From Micromonospora inositola (GTDB taxonomy: Bacteria > Actinomycetota > Actinomycetes > Mycobacteriales > Micromonosporaceae): DNA of 64,000 nucleotides. The stretch spans positions 744,001 to 808,000 of the forward strand of contig NZ_LT607754.1 of the NCBI RefSeq assembly GCF_900090285.1. Reading direction: 5' to 3'. The translations under genes and the position numbers were made by a program. This document shows positions 24,851-34,145 of the stretch, in pieces. Numbering within the stretch: position 1 is the stretch's first letter; each line of letters begins with the position of its first letter. The notes under the pieces were generated by a model. That model made no database searches, had not been told where the DNA came from, and saw nothing but the letters and a program-made list of their open reading frames with translations.

Positions 24851-26029
24851 TCAGTCCCGCTTCGCCTCGGCGGCGGCCTGCGCCAGGCAGGCCGGCACGT
24901 CACCGGCGTGGTACGGGTGCTCGCTCGGCTCGATCCCGGCGAGGAACATCGCGTAGACCGCGGCCAGCCGCAGCGGGGCGATCGGACGCAGCAGCGCCAC
25001 CGCCCGCTCCGGGTCGGAGCCGGGCACGTGGGCCCGCCACCGGGCCGCCCAGGCCGCCAGCAGCGGCCCGGCCGTCGCCGGGTCGAGGGTCTCGGTGAGC
25101 CGCAGGATGTCGAAGGCGGGGTGCCCGACGAAGGCGTCGCCCCAGTCGATGATCACCCGGCGCTCACCGTCGCCGCGCACGTTGCCGGGGTGCAGGTCGC
25201 CGTGGACGAGGGTGTCGGGCAGCCCGCAGCGGCGTACCTCGTCGAGGCGGTCGTCGAGGCCGGCGAGCAGGCCGTCCACGGTGGAGACTTCGTGCGGGGC
25301 GAGCATGGCGCGGATCCAGCGGGCGAGGGCGGGCCCCCGCCGGTCCGGTACGCCGGCGGCGATCAGCCCGGCGACGTCGTCGGCGGCACGCACCTGGATC
25401 GCGTGGTGGTCGGCGGCGACGGCGACCCGCTCGTCGACGCCGGCCGCGTAGCGGTCCTCGCCCGGCACGTGGTCGAGCAGCACCCGGCCCGCCCCGTCGT
25501 CGGCGAGCACCGTCGGGGTGACGCCGGGCGCGGCGTGGGCGAGCCAGCGCAGCACCGCACCCTCGTGTCGGAAGAAGACCGGCACCTGCTTGAGCCAGGC
25601 GCTGCCGTCCTCGCCGTCGAGGCGCCAGATCGCCGAGAGGTTCCAGGTGCGCTGCTGCGCGACGGTGGCCACCGGTCGGCCGAGGCGGCCCAGCTCGGCG
25701 GCGGCCCAGGCGAGGCTGCGGGCCGGGCCGCCCGGCTCGGCCCACGGGGCGCGCAGCGGGTGCGGCGACAGGTCCACCGACACCGGATCCAGTGGGACGG
25801 CCGGTCGTTCGGGGACCTGACCCAGGTAGGTGAGGTGGCCGCCGGGCGGCTCCGGCCGATCCGCCGTCAGCAGCCGCAGCACCGCCACGTCGACGCCGTA
25901 CCGGCGGCGGGCCTCGGCGACCACCGAGCCGACCTCCTGCCACCACGGCTCCGGCACGTCGTACGGGGGGAGGGCGCCCAGCGGCGCGCCGGCGGGGTCG
26001 ACCAGGACGAGGGTCACGGTGCGGGACAC
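24851..26029 (-). CDS. Aminoglycoside phosphotransferase (APH)-family protein with extra N-terminal domain
   Basis: 392 aa. The C-terminal two-thirds is an APH/choline-kinase-like fold: SAWLKQVPVFFRHEGAVLRW (ATP-binding Lys), catalytic loop LVHGDLHPGNVRGD at about 275-288, and Mg-binding VIIDWGDAFVGHPAFDILRL. The N-terminal ~110 residues (MSRTVTLVLVDPAGAPLGAL) form a separate small domain. Substrate unknown; such proteins may phosphorylate drugs, sugars or small metabolites and should not be called a resistance gene from sequence alone. Confidence 0.82.
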   Translation of the reverse strand: MSRTVTLVLVDPAGAPLGALPPYDVPEPWWQEVGSVVAEARRRYGVDVAVLRLLTADRPEPPGGHLTYLGQVPERPAVPLDPVSVDLSPHPLRAPWAEPGGPARSLAWAAAELGRLGRPVATVAQQRTWNLSAIWRLDGEDGSAWLKQVPVFFRHEGAVLRWLAHAAPGVTPTVLADDGAGRVLLDHVPGEDRYAAGVDERVAVAADHHAIQVRAADDVAGLIAAGVPDRRGPALARWIRAMLAPHEVSTVDGLLAGLDDRLDEVRRCGLPDTLVHGDLHPGNVRGDGERRVIIDWGDAFVGHPAFDILRLTETLDPATAGPLLAAWAARWRAHVPGSDPERAVALLRPIAPLRLAAVYAMFLAGIEPSEHPYHAGDVPACLAQAAAEAKRD

Positions 26030-26169
26030 GCGCGGGACGGTAACGCCCGCCGCACCGATCTGGCGAAGGGTTTACCGGGGACCCCTGAGCGGCTCCGGGT
26101 CGGGCGTTCCGGGGCCGCTACGGGTATGGCCCGGATGTCCTCGGGTCACCCCACCGCCACGCTGAGGCA

Positions 26170-26739
26170 ATGATTACCACCGATTCCCGGGCGGCCGGGC
26201 ACGTCAGGTACCCCTGGTTGCGCCCGGCGGCCCTCAGCGCGTCGATGTTGCTCTTCGGCTACGGCGTCCTCCGTCTGCTCGACGGCCTGGACGGGTACCG
26301 CGACAAGTCCGGGTGGCCCTGGATGACGGGGCACACCCTGTTCCTGCTCGGCATCGTCCTGTTCGGGGTGTTCATCGTCGAGCTGCGCCGCCTGCTGCTG
26401 GCCACCTCGCCCCGGCAGCGGCTGCTCACCGAGGTGGCGACCGTGGCCGGGCTGGTCGGCGCGGCCGCGTTCGGCTGGGTGATCCTCGGCGACCTGTTCC
26501 CGCGCTTCGCCGACGCGGTGCCGCCGCCGGACGTGGTGCTCATCGGCGGGCCGGCGCTGTTCCAGCTGGGTCTGCTGACGCTGCTGGTCCGGGTGGCCGT
26601 CGGCCGGCTGCTGCCGGTGTGGGCGCCGGTGCTGGTGCTGGTCGGCTTCGTCGCGATCGCGGTGGACCTGGACCTGCTGCCGGTCGGCGCGGCGCTCGTC
26701 TTCGGTGGACTGCTTCAGATCCGGCGGCCCGAGCCCTGA
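26170..26739 (+). CDS. Integral membrane protein, unknown function
   Basis: 189 aa from ATG at 26170. Five or six hydrophobic helices: AALSASMLLFGYGVLRLL, HTLFLLGIVLFGVFIVELRR, VATVAGLVGAAAFGWVILGD, LIGGPALFQLGLLTLLVRVA, and PVLVLVGFVAIAVDLDLLPV. No domain is recognised. It converges with paralogue 2 of the Cys-rich family with a 38-bp gap; upstream 26030-26169 is a divergent promoter region shared with the phosphotransferase. Confidence 0.75.
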   Translation: MITTDSRAAGHVRYPWLRPAALSASMLLFGYGVLRLLDGLDGYRDKSGWPWMTGHTLFLLGIVLFGVFIVELRRLLLATSPRQRLLTEVATVAGLVGAAAFGWVILGDLFPRFADAVPPPDVVLIGGPALFQLGLLTLLVRVAVGRLLPVWAPVLVLVGFVAIAVDLDLLPVGAALVFGGLLQIRRPEP

Positions 26740-26777
26740 ATCCGGCGGGATCGACGGCCCGTCCCCGGAGAACCGGG

Positions 26778-28088
26778 TCAGACGTAGGCCGGGCGCCAGG
26801 TGCCGCCGTGGTCGGCGCAGGGTCCGCGCGGCACGCCGGTCATGCTGACCAGGCCGTCGTTGCACTGGACCATGTATCCCTTGCCGTTCCAGAACGTCTC
26901 GACGCAGTCGAACCAGTCGCAGACGTCCGTGGCGGGGTCATAGACGTAGGAGCCGCCGCAGTAGTTGTAGCCGTACGGATTCTCCGGCGCGCCGCAGCGG
27001 TCGATCGCGGTCGGGCTCGGCGAGCCGGCGGACGGGCTCGGACCGGGGCCGCCGGTGCCGCTGGGCGTCGGCAGACCCGAGGGCGTGACTCCCGGCCCGC
27101 CCAGGGTCGGGCTCGGCGCGCCCGACGTGGCCGGTCCGGAGCTGGGTGCCCACGGCGCCGTACCGGGCCGGGAGCTGCCGGGCGCGCCGGGGCCGTCGGT
27201 GGCAGCGGTGGAGCTGACCGGCGCGCCGACGCCGGTGGACGGCGACGGTTCGCTCGGGCCGGTCGGGGCCGGGCCGGGTCCGCCGTCGATTTCCATCCCG
27301 ACCACCGGCCGATCCGCCGTGGACCAGCGCACCGCGCCGGCGACCGCCGCCACAGCCACCAGCACCGCGACGGCGGCGACCAGCCCCGGGCGGGCGAGAC
27401 GGGCGACGACCGGGGCTTCGGCCGGCGCGGCCGGCGCGGGGTCCGCGGGTCGGGTACGCCAGTGCGCCACCACCGCCTCGTCGAGCCGGTCCAGCAGCGC
27501 GTCCCGCGCTCCTGTCGCCTCGGCGTACGCGAGGGTGAGTCGCAGCCGGAAGGCGGACGCGGCGGCCCGGGGCAGCCGTACTCCCGCGATCCGGCCCCCG
27601 TCGTGCGGGTGCAGCAGGGTGTACGGCTCGCGGGGATCGTGCGCCACGCTGGCAAGCTGCGCGTACGCCCACTCCCGGATCCCGTCGCGGCCGACGAGGA
27701 TCAGCCGTCGGTCGGTCACCACCGCCGTCCCGGCGTCGACCACGGCCACGCCCCTCGGCAGCCATGGCGACCGGCCGGTGTCCTCGATGGGAACGACGGT
27801 CAGCTCGGGCGCGGGCAGACCGGCGGCGTGCCGGGCCGTCACCTCGATGAGGTCCGCCGCCGGCTGCACCGCGGCCACGACCTCGCCCTGCTCCAAGGGC
27901 ACGGGCAGCCCGGCTGGCGGTTCCCCCCGTTCCTCGGGCTCCTCGGCCCAGGCGCAGACCTGCCGCAGTTCGTCGTGGCGTCGTCGCCACGCCTCCATCG
28001 CGGACTCGTACGCCGTGCGCCGCCGCTCGTTCTCTCGTCTGGTCCACCGGGTCCGCCAGCCCGAAGCCGTGCCGTCCGTCGCCGTCAC
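26778..28088 (-). CDS. Membrane-anchored PH-like / Cys-rich extracellular domain protein, paralogue 2 of 3
   Basis: 436 aa from GTG at 28088 (AGAGGCGACCCG upstream). Same order as paralogue 1: basic start GWRTRWTRRENERRRTAYES, PH-like core VVDAGTAVVTDRRLILVGRD with EWAYAQLASV, TM segment LVAAVAVLVAVAAVAGAV, long Pro/Gly/Ser/Thr linker, then the Cys-rich domain CGAPENPYGYNYCGGSYVYD, FWNGKGYMVQCNDGLVSMTG and CADHGGTWRPAYV. The end resembles DUF3761-like C..HGG modules. Six cysteines are conserved with the paralogues. Function unknown. Promoter lies in 28089-28358, in which I see no other gene. Confidence 0.8.
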   Translation of the reverse strand: MTATDGTASGWRTRWTRRENERRRTAYESAMEAWRRRHDELRQVCAWAEEPEERGEPPAGLPVPLEQGEVVAAVQPAADLIEVTARHAAGLPAPELTVVPIEDTGRSPWLPRGVAVVDAGTAVVTDRRLILVGRDGIREWAYAQLASVAHDPREPYTLLHPHDGGRIAGVRLPRAAASAFRLRLTLAYAEATGARDALLDRLDEAVVAHWRTRPADPAPAAPAEAPVVARLARPGLVAAVAVLVAVAAVAGAVRWSTADRPVVGMEIDGGPGPAPTGPSEPSPSTGVGAPVSSTAATDGPGAPGSSRPGTAPWAPSSGPATSGAPSPTLGGPGVTPSGLPTPSGTGGPGPSPSAGSPSPTAIDRCGAPENPYGYNYCGGSYVYDPATDVCDWFDCVETFWNGKGYMVQCNDGLVSMTGVPRGPCADHGGTWRPAYV

Positions 28089-28358
28089 CGGGTCGCCTCT
28101 CATCGCGAAGGGTTTCCGCGTCAACCTGATACAACCGCGCGGGCCGGTGCAGGACACGCCGTCGCCGTGGACCGGTTCGGTTGATTCATTACGGTCGAAC
28201 GGTGGATGGCGGGCAGCCGGACGCGGGGCGGCGCGTGTCGAGGAGACGGTCTTCTTCCAGGCCGGCGGGCTGGCGGTGGTGCTCTGGGGGCGCGACAAGC
28301 TCACCGACGACGCGGGCGGTGTCGCGTTTGGGCGCCGGGGTGGACAGCGGAGCGTGGA

Positions 28359-29531
28359 TCAGGTCCAGACGGTGCGGCGGACGCCCAGGTGACCGGCGCA
28401 GGCCTCCGGCTGGCCGCCGGTCAGACTGATCATCCCGTCGCGGCACTGCAGCAGGTAGCCGCGGCCGGACCAGAAGCCCGGGGCGCACTCGAAGTAGTCG
28501 CAGATCCGCCCGGCCGGCTTCCGGATCCGGTAGCCGCCGCAGAAGTCGTACCCGAAGGGGTTGGCCGGGGCGCCGCAGCGGCGCTCGCCGGCGGGCCGTG
28601 GTGCGGCGGTGCGGGACCGTGCGGGTGTCGGCGCGGCGCTGGTCTTCTTCCGCGGTTTCGGCGGGATCGTGGCGTCGACCTGCACCGCGGGCGCCACCGG
28701 TTGCGGTGCGGGGGTGGCGGTGGCCGCCGGGGTGGCGGCGGAGGCGACGTCCGAGCCGGGCCGCACCGGCGGGTTGGACTCGAAGAGGATCGCCGGCACC
28801 ACCAGAGCGAGGGCCGCCGCCACCGCCACGGTGCGCCGGCCGCCCGGCACCCGCGCGAAGGGCCGGGCCTGCGCCGGGGTGACGATGCCCGGCCGGAACG
28901 GCTGGGTCTGGGCGTGTTCGGCGATCAGCTCGTCGAGCTGGGCGACCACGGCGGCCCGCTGCTCGATGGCGTCGGCGAAGGCCAATGTGAGCTTGAACCG
29001 GAAGTCGGCGATCGCGCTGGTGGGCAGCAGCAGGCCGGAGGTGCGGCGCCGGTCGAGCACCTGGATCAGCGTCACCGGGGCCGCCGGGTCGTGGGCCAGC
29101 CCGGTCATCCGCCCGTACGCCCAGTCGCGCCGGCCGCGCCCGCCGAGCAGCACCAGCCGGCGGTTGGTGAGGACGGCGAGCCCGGCGTCGGTGACCTTGA
29201 GGCCTTCCGGGCGGCGCGGGCGCAGGGCCGGCGGGTCCGGGTCGACGGTCAGCTCGGGGGCCGGCAGCACGGCGGTGTGCCGCACCTCGACCAGTTGCGC
29301 GGCCGGCAGTGTCCAGAAGACGACCTCGCCGGGGGCCAGCTCCATCGGCAGGCCTACGCCCGCCTCCGCCGAGCCCTGGAAGGAGCCGGCGAGGGTATAC
29401 AGCCGACGCAGTTCGTCGTCGCGCCGCCGCCACGCCTCGTCGGCGTCGCGGAAGGCCCGCTGCCGCCGGTCGTTCTGCCGGTGCGCCCACCGGTAACGCC
29501 AGGTGGAACCCGTCGAATCAGTCTTCGTCAC
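28359..29531 (-). CDS. Membrane-anchored PH-like / Cys-rich extracellular domain protein, paralogue 3 of 3
   Basis: 390 aa from GTG at 29531, with GGAGGAGTCGGC upstream. N-terminus STWRYRWAHRQNDRRQRAFR, PH-like core VTDAGLAVLTNRRLVLLGGR with DWAYGRMTGL, a TM segment near 'TVAVAAALALVVPAILF', a shorter linker, and the six-Cys domain CGAPANPFGYDFCGGYRIRK, FWSGRGYLLQCRDGMISLTG, ending CAGHLGVRRTVWT. It is adjacent to and on the same strand as paralogue 2, 270 bp upstream of it, suggesting tandem duplication. Function unknown. Confidence 0.8.
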   Translation of the reverse strand: MTKTDSTGSTWRYRWAHRQNDRRQRAFRDADEAWRRRDDELRRLYTLAGSFQGSAEAGVGLPMELAPGEVVFWTLPAAQLVEVRHTAVLPAPELTVDPDPPALRPRRPEGLKVTDAGLAVLTNRRLVLLGGRGRRDWAYGRMTGLAHDPAAPVTLIQVLDRRRTSGLLLPTSAIADFRFKLTLAFADAIEQRAAVVAQLDELIAEHAQTQPFRPGIVTPAQARPFARVPGGRRTVAVAAALALVVPAILFESNPPVRPGSDVASAATPAATATPAPQPVAPAVQVDATIPPKPRKKTSAAPTPARSRTAAPRPAGERRCGAPANPFGYDFCGGYRIRKPAGRICDYFECAPGFWSGRGYLLQCRDGMISLTGGQPEACAGHLGVRRTVWT

Positions 29532-29797
29532 GCCGACTCCTCCGCCGCGCGAGCCCACCAATCGGGGTGTCATTCACATCAACTGTGACAGAAGGCCGAT
29601 AAGACACGCGAAAGTCGCTATTCCGACCGATCGGTTGATTGACGCGCACGATAGGCGGAGCCCGCCGCGTTCGATTCCGGGGGCGGGAGCGGGTGTGCTC
29701 CGGGTCGGACCGCTTCACCGTGCGAGGGGGTCCCGGCGTCGGTAACGTCAGCCACAGTCGGGGTGCGCCGTGGCCTCGGGGCGAGGGAGGTGGACCG

Positions 29798-31345
29798 GTG
29801 AGCGACACGACCTCCACCGTCGTGGTCGGCGTGGACATCGGCACCACCAGCACCAAGGCCGTCGCGTACGACTCCGACGGGCGCCAGCTCGCCACCCATT
29901 CGGTCGGCTACCCGCTCGACGAGCCGCACCCGGGCTACGCCGAGCAGGACCCCCGGCTGATCCTCGACGCGGTGGTCGAATCGATCCGGGCCGTGGTCGC
30001 CGAGCTGTCCGAGCCGATCGCCGGGCTGTCGTTCAGCACCGCCATGCACAGCCTGATCGGGCTGGACGCCGACGGCATCCCGCTCACCCCGTCGGTCACC
30101 TGGGCGGACTCCCGGGCCAGCGCGCAGGCCGAGCGGCTGCGCGCCGTGCCGTCCGGGCTGGCCCTGCACCGGCGCACCGGCACGCCGGTGCACCCGATGG
30201 CGCCGCTGCCCAAGCTGGTCTGGTACGCCGAGCAGGAGCCGAAGCTCTTCGAGCGGGTCGCGCACTGGGTGGGCATCAAGGACTACGTGCTGCTGCGGCT
30301 GGCCGAGGCGCTGGTCACCGACCACTCGGTCGCCTCCGCCACCGGCCTGATGGACATCCACAAGCTGGCCTGGGACGCCCAGGCGCTCGGCGTCGCCGGG
30401 ATCACCGAGGAGCAGCTGCCGCAGCTGGTCCCCACCACCACCGTGCTGCCCGGCCTCACCGCCGAGGCGGCCGCGGCGACCGGCCTGCCCGCGGCCACCC
30501 CCCTCGTCGTCGGCGCCGGGGACGGCCCGCTGGCCAACCTCGGCCTCGGCGCGGTCAAGCCCGGCGTGGTCGCCTGCTCCATCGGCACCTCCGGGGCGAT
30601 GCGGGTGGCCGTCGAACGGCCCGGCGTAGACCCGCTCGGCGGCGTGTTCTGCTACGCGCTAACCGAGAACCGCTGGGTGGTCGGCGGCGCGATCAACAAC
30701 GGCGGCATCGTGCTGCAGTGGGCCGGCGACGCGCTCGCCCCCGAGCTGGGCGAACACGCCGAGGAGGAGCTGCTCGACCTGGCCGCCCAAGCGCCGGTCG
30801 GCTCCGGCGGGCTGATCATGCTGCCGTACCTGCTCAGCGAGCGGGCGCCGCACTGGAGCGCGCTGCCCCGCGGCGCGTACGTCGGGCTGACCCATGGCCA
30901 CCGGCGCGCGCACCTGGTCCGGGCCGCGCTGGAGGGGGTCTGCCAGCAGCTCGCCCTGGTGCTGGGTTCGGTCCGCGCGGCCGGCAACGAGGTCCGGGAG
31001 ATCCGCGCCAGCGGAGGCTTCGCCCGCAGCACGCTGTGGCGGCAGATCCTCGCCGACGCGCTCGGCATGCCGGTGCGCTTCCCCGCCGGGCACGAGGGGT
31101 CCAGCTTCGGCGCCGCACTGCTCGGCATGCAGGCCCTCGGCCTGATCGACTCGATCGACGTCGCCGCCGACCTCGTGGAGATCGACGAGACGGTACGCCC
31201 CGACCCGGCCTCGGCGGCCACGTACGCGGCCCTGCTGCCGCTCTTCTCCGAGCTGTACGACGCGCTCGTTCCGACGTTCGCGTCGCTGCGACGGCTGGCG
31301 CCGAGCCTGCCGCCGGAGCCACCACCCACCGCTCTTCCCATGTGA
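29798..31345 (+). CDS. gntK: Gluconokinase, FGGY carbohydrate kinase family
   Basis: 515 aa from GTG at 29798 with GGGAGG upstream. FGGY kinase: VVGVDIGTTSTKAVAYDSDG (phosphate-1 motif), LSFSTAMHSLIGLDADGIPL, VTWADSRASAQAERLR, GAGDGPLANLGLGAVKPGVV, SIGTSGAMRVAV, and IRASGGFARSTLWRQILADA (adenosine region). The gluconokinase identity is supported by the GntP-type permease 36 bp downstream. Together they import gluconate and phosphorylate it to 6-phosphogluconate for the pentose phosphate pathway. The 266-bp upstream gap holds the promoter; no GntR regulator is adjacent. Confidence 0.9.
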   Translation: MSDTTSTVVVGVDIGTTSTKAVAYDSDGRQLATHSVGYPLDEPHPGYAEQDPRLILDAVVESIRAVVAELSEPIAGLSFSTAMHSLIGLDADGIPLTPSVTWADSRASAQAERLRAVPSGLALHRRTGTPVHPMAPLPKLVWYAEQEPKLFERVAHWVGIKDYVLLRLAEALVTDHSVASATGLMDIHKLAWDAQALGVAGITEEQLPQLVPTTTVLPGLTAEAAAATGLPAATPLVVGAGDGPLANLGLGAVKPGVVACSIGTSGAMRVAVERPGVDPLGGVFCYALTENRWVVGGAINNGGIVLQWAGDALAPELGEHAEEELLDLAAQAPVGSGGLIMLPYLLSERAPHWSALPRGAYVGLTHGHRRAHLVRAALEGVCQQLALVLGSVRAAGNEVREIRASGGFARSTLWRQILADALGMPVRFPAGHEGSSFGAALLGMQALGLIDSIDVAADLVEIDETVRPDPASAATYAALLPLFSELYDALVPTFASLRRLAPSLPPEPPPTALPM

Positions 31346-31381
31346 TCGCCCGTCCCGAGGCACGGACGACTACCGAAGGTC

Positions 31382-32905
31382 GTGATAGCCGTGGTCACAG
31401 TGCTCGCCGCGCCGGCGGAGCCGCTCACCAACGCCGGGAACACCCAACTGATCATCGCGGCCCTGCTGGGCATCGCCGCGGTGGTGCTGCTCATCGCCTG
31501 GGGCAAGGTGCACCCGTTCCTCTCCCTGATCCTCGGCGCGGCCGTGCTCGGCGTGATCGCCGGCGTGGCCCCCGACAAGATCGTCACCTCGTTCAGCGGC
31601 GGGGTCGGCTCCACCGTTGGCGGGGTCGGCCTGCTGATCGCCCTCGGCGCGATGATCGGCGGCCTGCTCGCCGAGTCCGGCGGCGCGGACAGCCTCGTCG
31701 AACGGGTGGTCAGCCGGGTCTCGGGCACCGCCCTGCCGTGGGCGATGGCCGGGGTCGCCGCGCTGATCGGCCTGCCGCTCTTCTTCGAGGTCGGCGTGGT
31801 GCTGCTGGTGCCGATCGTGCTGCTGGTGTCCCGGCGGACCGACGTACCGCTGATGAAGATCGGCATCCCGGCGCTGGCCGGCCTGTCCGTGCTGCACGGC
31901 CTGGTGCCGCCGCACCCGGGCCCGCTGGTCGCGATCGACGCCCTCGGCGCCAACCTCGGCCAGACCCTCGCGCTGGGTCTGCTGGTGGCCATTCCGACGG
32001 TGATCGTCGCCGGTCCGGTCTTCGGTAACTTCATCGCCCGCTACGTGCCCGCCACCGCGCCGGAGGCGCTGCTGCCCACCCGGCGGCCGCTGGCCGCCGC
32101 CGGCGGGCGGGGACCCGCGCGCGGCCCGGTCGACGCCGACGGGGACCTGGTCGCCGAGGACGACCTGGTCAACCCCGGCACCGGCCGCCCCGGCGAGCCC
32201 ATCGACGAGGCCGCCACCGAGCGGGTACGCGCGCGCCGAGGGCCCGCCCTGTGGGCCGCGGTCGTCACGGTCCTGCTCCCGGTGGTGCTGATGCTGCTGC
32301 GCGCGATCGGCGAGCTGACCCTCGACAAGGGCACCGGGGGACGCAAGGCGCTGGACATCGCCGGCACCCCGATCGTCGCCCTGCTGGCCGGCGTCATCTT
32401 CGCGATGATCTTCCTCGGCTACCGGACCGGCTTCAGCCGCGCCCAGGTCTCGGGTTTCCTCGGCGGTTCGCTGCCGCCGATCGCCGGCATCATCCTGATC
32501 GTCGCCGCCGGCGGCGGCTTCAAGCAGGTGCTGGTCGACGCGGGCGTGGGCAACCTGGTCGCCGACGCGGCGAAGGACGCCAACCTCTCCCCGCTGCTGC
32601 TGGGCTGGCTGGTCGCGGTCGGCATCCGGGTCGCCACCGGCTCGGCCACGGTCGCCACCATCACCGCCGCAGGCATCGTCGCCCCCCTCGCCGCCACCCT
32701 GGACCGGCCGGAGGTGGCGCTGCTGGCGCTCGCCATCGGCTGTGGGTCGCTGTTCTTCTCGCACGTCAACGACGCCGGATTCTGGCTGGTCAAGGAGTAC
32801 TTCGGGCTGACCGTCGGGCAGACCATCAAGAGCTGGTCGGTGATGGAGACGATCATCTCGGTGGTCGGCTTCGTCGGCGTCCTGCTGCTCGACCTGGTGT
32901 TGTAG
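31382..32905 (+). CDS. gntP: Gluconate:H+ symporter, GntP family
   Basis: About 507 aa; the start could be GTG 31382 or GTG 31391, the latter better spaced from AAGG. Twelve or more hydrophobic helices with GntP-family motifs: AWGKVHPFLSLILGAAVLGV, PLFFEVGVVLLVPIVLLVSR, LHGLVPPHPGPLVAIDALGA, VRVATGSATVATITAAGIVA-like block and FFSHVNDAGFWLVKEYFGLT. A hydrophilic loop near residues 225-285 is longer than in E. coli GntP. Operon partner of the gluconokinase. Confidence 0.92.
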   Translation: MIAVVTVLAAPAEPLTNAGNTQLIIAALLGIAAVVLLIAWGKVHPFLSLILGAAVLGVIAGVAPDKIVTSFSGGVGSTVGGVGLLIALGAMIGGLLAESGGADSLVERVVSRVSGTALPWAMAGVAALIGLPLFFEVGVVLLVPIVLLVSRRTDVPLMKIGIPALAGLSVLHGLVPPHPGPLVAIDALGANLGQTLALGLLVAIPTVIVAGPVFGNFIARYVPATAPEALLPTRRPLAAAGGRGPARGPVDADGDLVAEDDLVNPGTGRPGEPIDEAATERVRARRGPALWAAVVTVLLPVVLMLLRAIGELTLDKGTGGRKALDIAGTPIVALLAGVIFAMIFLGYRTGFSRAQVSGFLGGSLPPIAGIILIVAAGGGFKQVLVDAGVGNLVADAAKDANLSPLLLGWLVAVGIRVATGSATVATITAAGIVAPLAATLDRPEVALLALAIGCGSLFFSHVNDAGFWLVKEYFGLTVGQTIKSWSVMETIISVVGFVGVLLLDLVL

Positions 32906-32925
32906 CGGCAGCGGACCCGGATCGC

Positions 32926-32940
32926 GCCCGCGCTGCGGGC
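32926..32940. terminator. Short hairpin between gntP and convergent monooxygenase
   Basis: GCCCGC-gct-GCGGGC, a 6-bp perfect GC stem with a 3-nt loop, 21 nt past the gntP stop and 17 nt past the convergent gene's stop. Could terminate both directions. Confidence 0.4.
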
Positions 32941-32956
32941 CGAGGACTGTTCGGAC

Positions 32957-33241
32957 TCACGGCGCCTCGACGCCGGAGATGCGGTACCTGTGCACCTCGG
33001 CGCCGAGGATCGCCACCGTCTGCTCCTCCGCCGGGCCGGACCCGCGGAAGGCGAGCAACTGCTCGTCGGTCTCCCACCGCTCGTAGACGTTGACCCGGCC
33101 CGGCTCGATCAGGTCCGCGCTGACCGCGAAGTCCACGCAACCCGGCGCGGAGCGCGCCTGGCGGACCGCTTCCACGCAGGAGGCCAGGTAGGCGTCCCGG
33201 CCGTCCGGGTCGACGTAGAGACTGCCGGCGACGATGAGCAC
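32957..33241 (-). CDS. Antibiotic biosynthesis monooxygenase (ABM)-domain protein
   Basis: 94 aa from GTG at 33241, preceded by GGGAGGCCACCA. ABM dimeric barrel: VLIVAGSLYVDPDGRDAYLA, ARSAPGCVDFAVSADLIEPG, VNVYERWETDEQLLAFRGSG, VHRYRISGVEAP. The 'APGC..F.......P..v..yE.W' pattern is characteristic (YgiN/ABM). Such proteins act on quinones or as small stress enzymes. It precedes the TipA-like regulator gene by about 48 bp only in map order; both are on the minus strand, the regulator upstream. Confidence 0.85.
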   Translation of the reverse strand: MLIVAGSLYVDPDGRDAYLASCVEAVRQARSAPGCVDFAVSADLIEPGRVNVYERWETDEQLLAFRGSGPAEEQTVAILGAEVHRYRISGVEAP

Positions 33242-33289
33242 TGGTGGCCTCCCGTGGTGAGCCCTACCCGTCAGGGCCATCCTGGCACG

Positions 33290-34048
33290 TCAGGCCCGGC
33301 TGATCGCGTTGGCGTGGATGGCCTCGCTCAGGTAGGCGGCCAACCCCGGCCGGATCTTCTCGTAGTACGCGGTGAACCGCGGGTCCGCCACGTACATGTC
33401 GGCCAGCCCAGTGTGGATCTCGTAGCTGCACTCGTAGAACCAGCGGCTGATGAGCTGCCGGTGCTCCTCGGCCAGCTCCATCGCCTCCGGGCTGTCGGCC
33501 GGCGCGCCCGAGTCCATGACGGCGGCGACGCGCCGCCCCCACTCCTCGTTCTCCGCCTTGTTGCGCAGCCAGTCCTCCTTCGAGTAGCTGGCCGTACGCC
33601 GGTTGGACTCCCGGTACGCCTCGCTGTCGCCCCAACGCTGCTCCGCCTCCTCGGCGTGCGCGTCCGGGTCGAAGTCGCCGAAGACCTCGAACCGCTCCTC
33701 CGGCGTGAGCCTGATGTTCATCCTTCTCGCCTCCATCGCCACCTCGATCGCCGCGACCATCTCCTGGAGCTTGCCGATCCGCCCGCTGAGCAGCTCGTGC
33801 TGCCGGCGCAGGTGCGCCGCCGGGTCCGCACCCGGGTCGTCGAGGATCGCCGCGATCTCGTCCAGCGGGAACCCCAGCTCCCGGTAGTAGCGGATGAGCT
33901 GCAACCGCTCCAGGTCCGCGTCGTCGTAGCGGCGGTAGCCCGCCGCCGTCCGGCCGCTCGGCGAGAGCAGCCCGATCTCGTCGTAGTGGTGCAGCGTCCG
34001 CACCGTCACCCGGGCCGCCTTCGCCACCTGACCCACCGTGTACGCCAT
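33290..34048 (-). CDS. MerR-family regulator with TipAS-like antibiotic-binding domain
   Basis: 252 aa, ATG at 34048 (GGAAGGGAGGGAACC upstream). MerR HTH: AYTVGQVAKAARVTVRTLHH, YDEIGLLSPSGRTAAGYRRY, LGFPLDEIAAILDDPG, then a dimerisation coiled coil. The C-terminal ~120 residues (FDPDAHAEEAEQRWGDSEAY, WYECSYEIHTGLADMYVADP-like) form the TipAS/SkgA globin-like domain, which in TipAL binds thiopeptides. It likely activates its own promoter and perhaps the monooxygenase gene downstream. Confidence 0.92.
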   Translation of the reverse strand: MAYTVGQVAKAARVTVRTLHHYDEIGLLSPSGRTAAGYRRYDDADLERLQLIRYYRELGFPLDEIAAILDDPGADPAAHLRRQHELLSGRIGKLQEMVAAIEVAMEARRMNIRLTPEERFEVFGDFDPDAHAEEAEQRWGDSEAYRESNRRTASYSKEDWLRNKAENEEWGRRVAAVMDSGAPADSPEAMELAEEHRQLISRWFYECSYEIHTGLADMYVADPRFTAYYEKIRPGLAAYLSEAIHANAISRA

Positions 34049-34145
34049 GGTTCCCTCCCTTCCGCGACCAAGGCTCCCGCCTGCCGTTACGTGAGGGTCA
34101 AGTCCGATTCTGCGGCCCCGCCGCCGGAGGTGTCCGGGGAACACG

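Noticed and set aside
24851..26029. Calling the phosphotransferase an aminoglycoside resistance gene
   Set aside because: The APH fold is shared by many non-resistance kinases; nothing here indicates the substrate.
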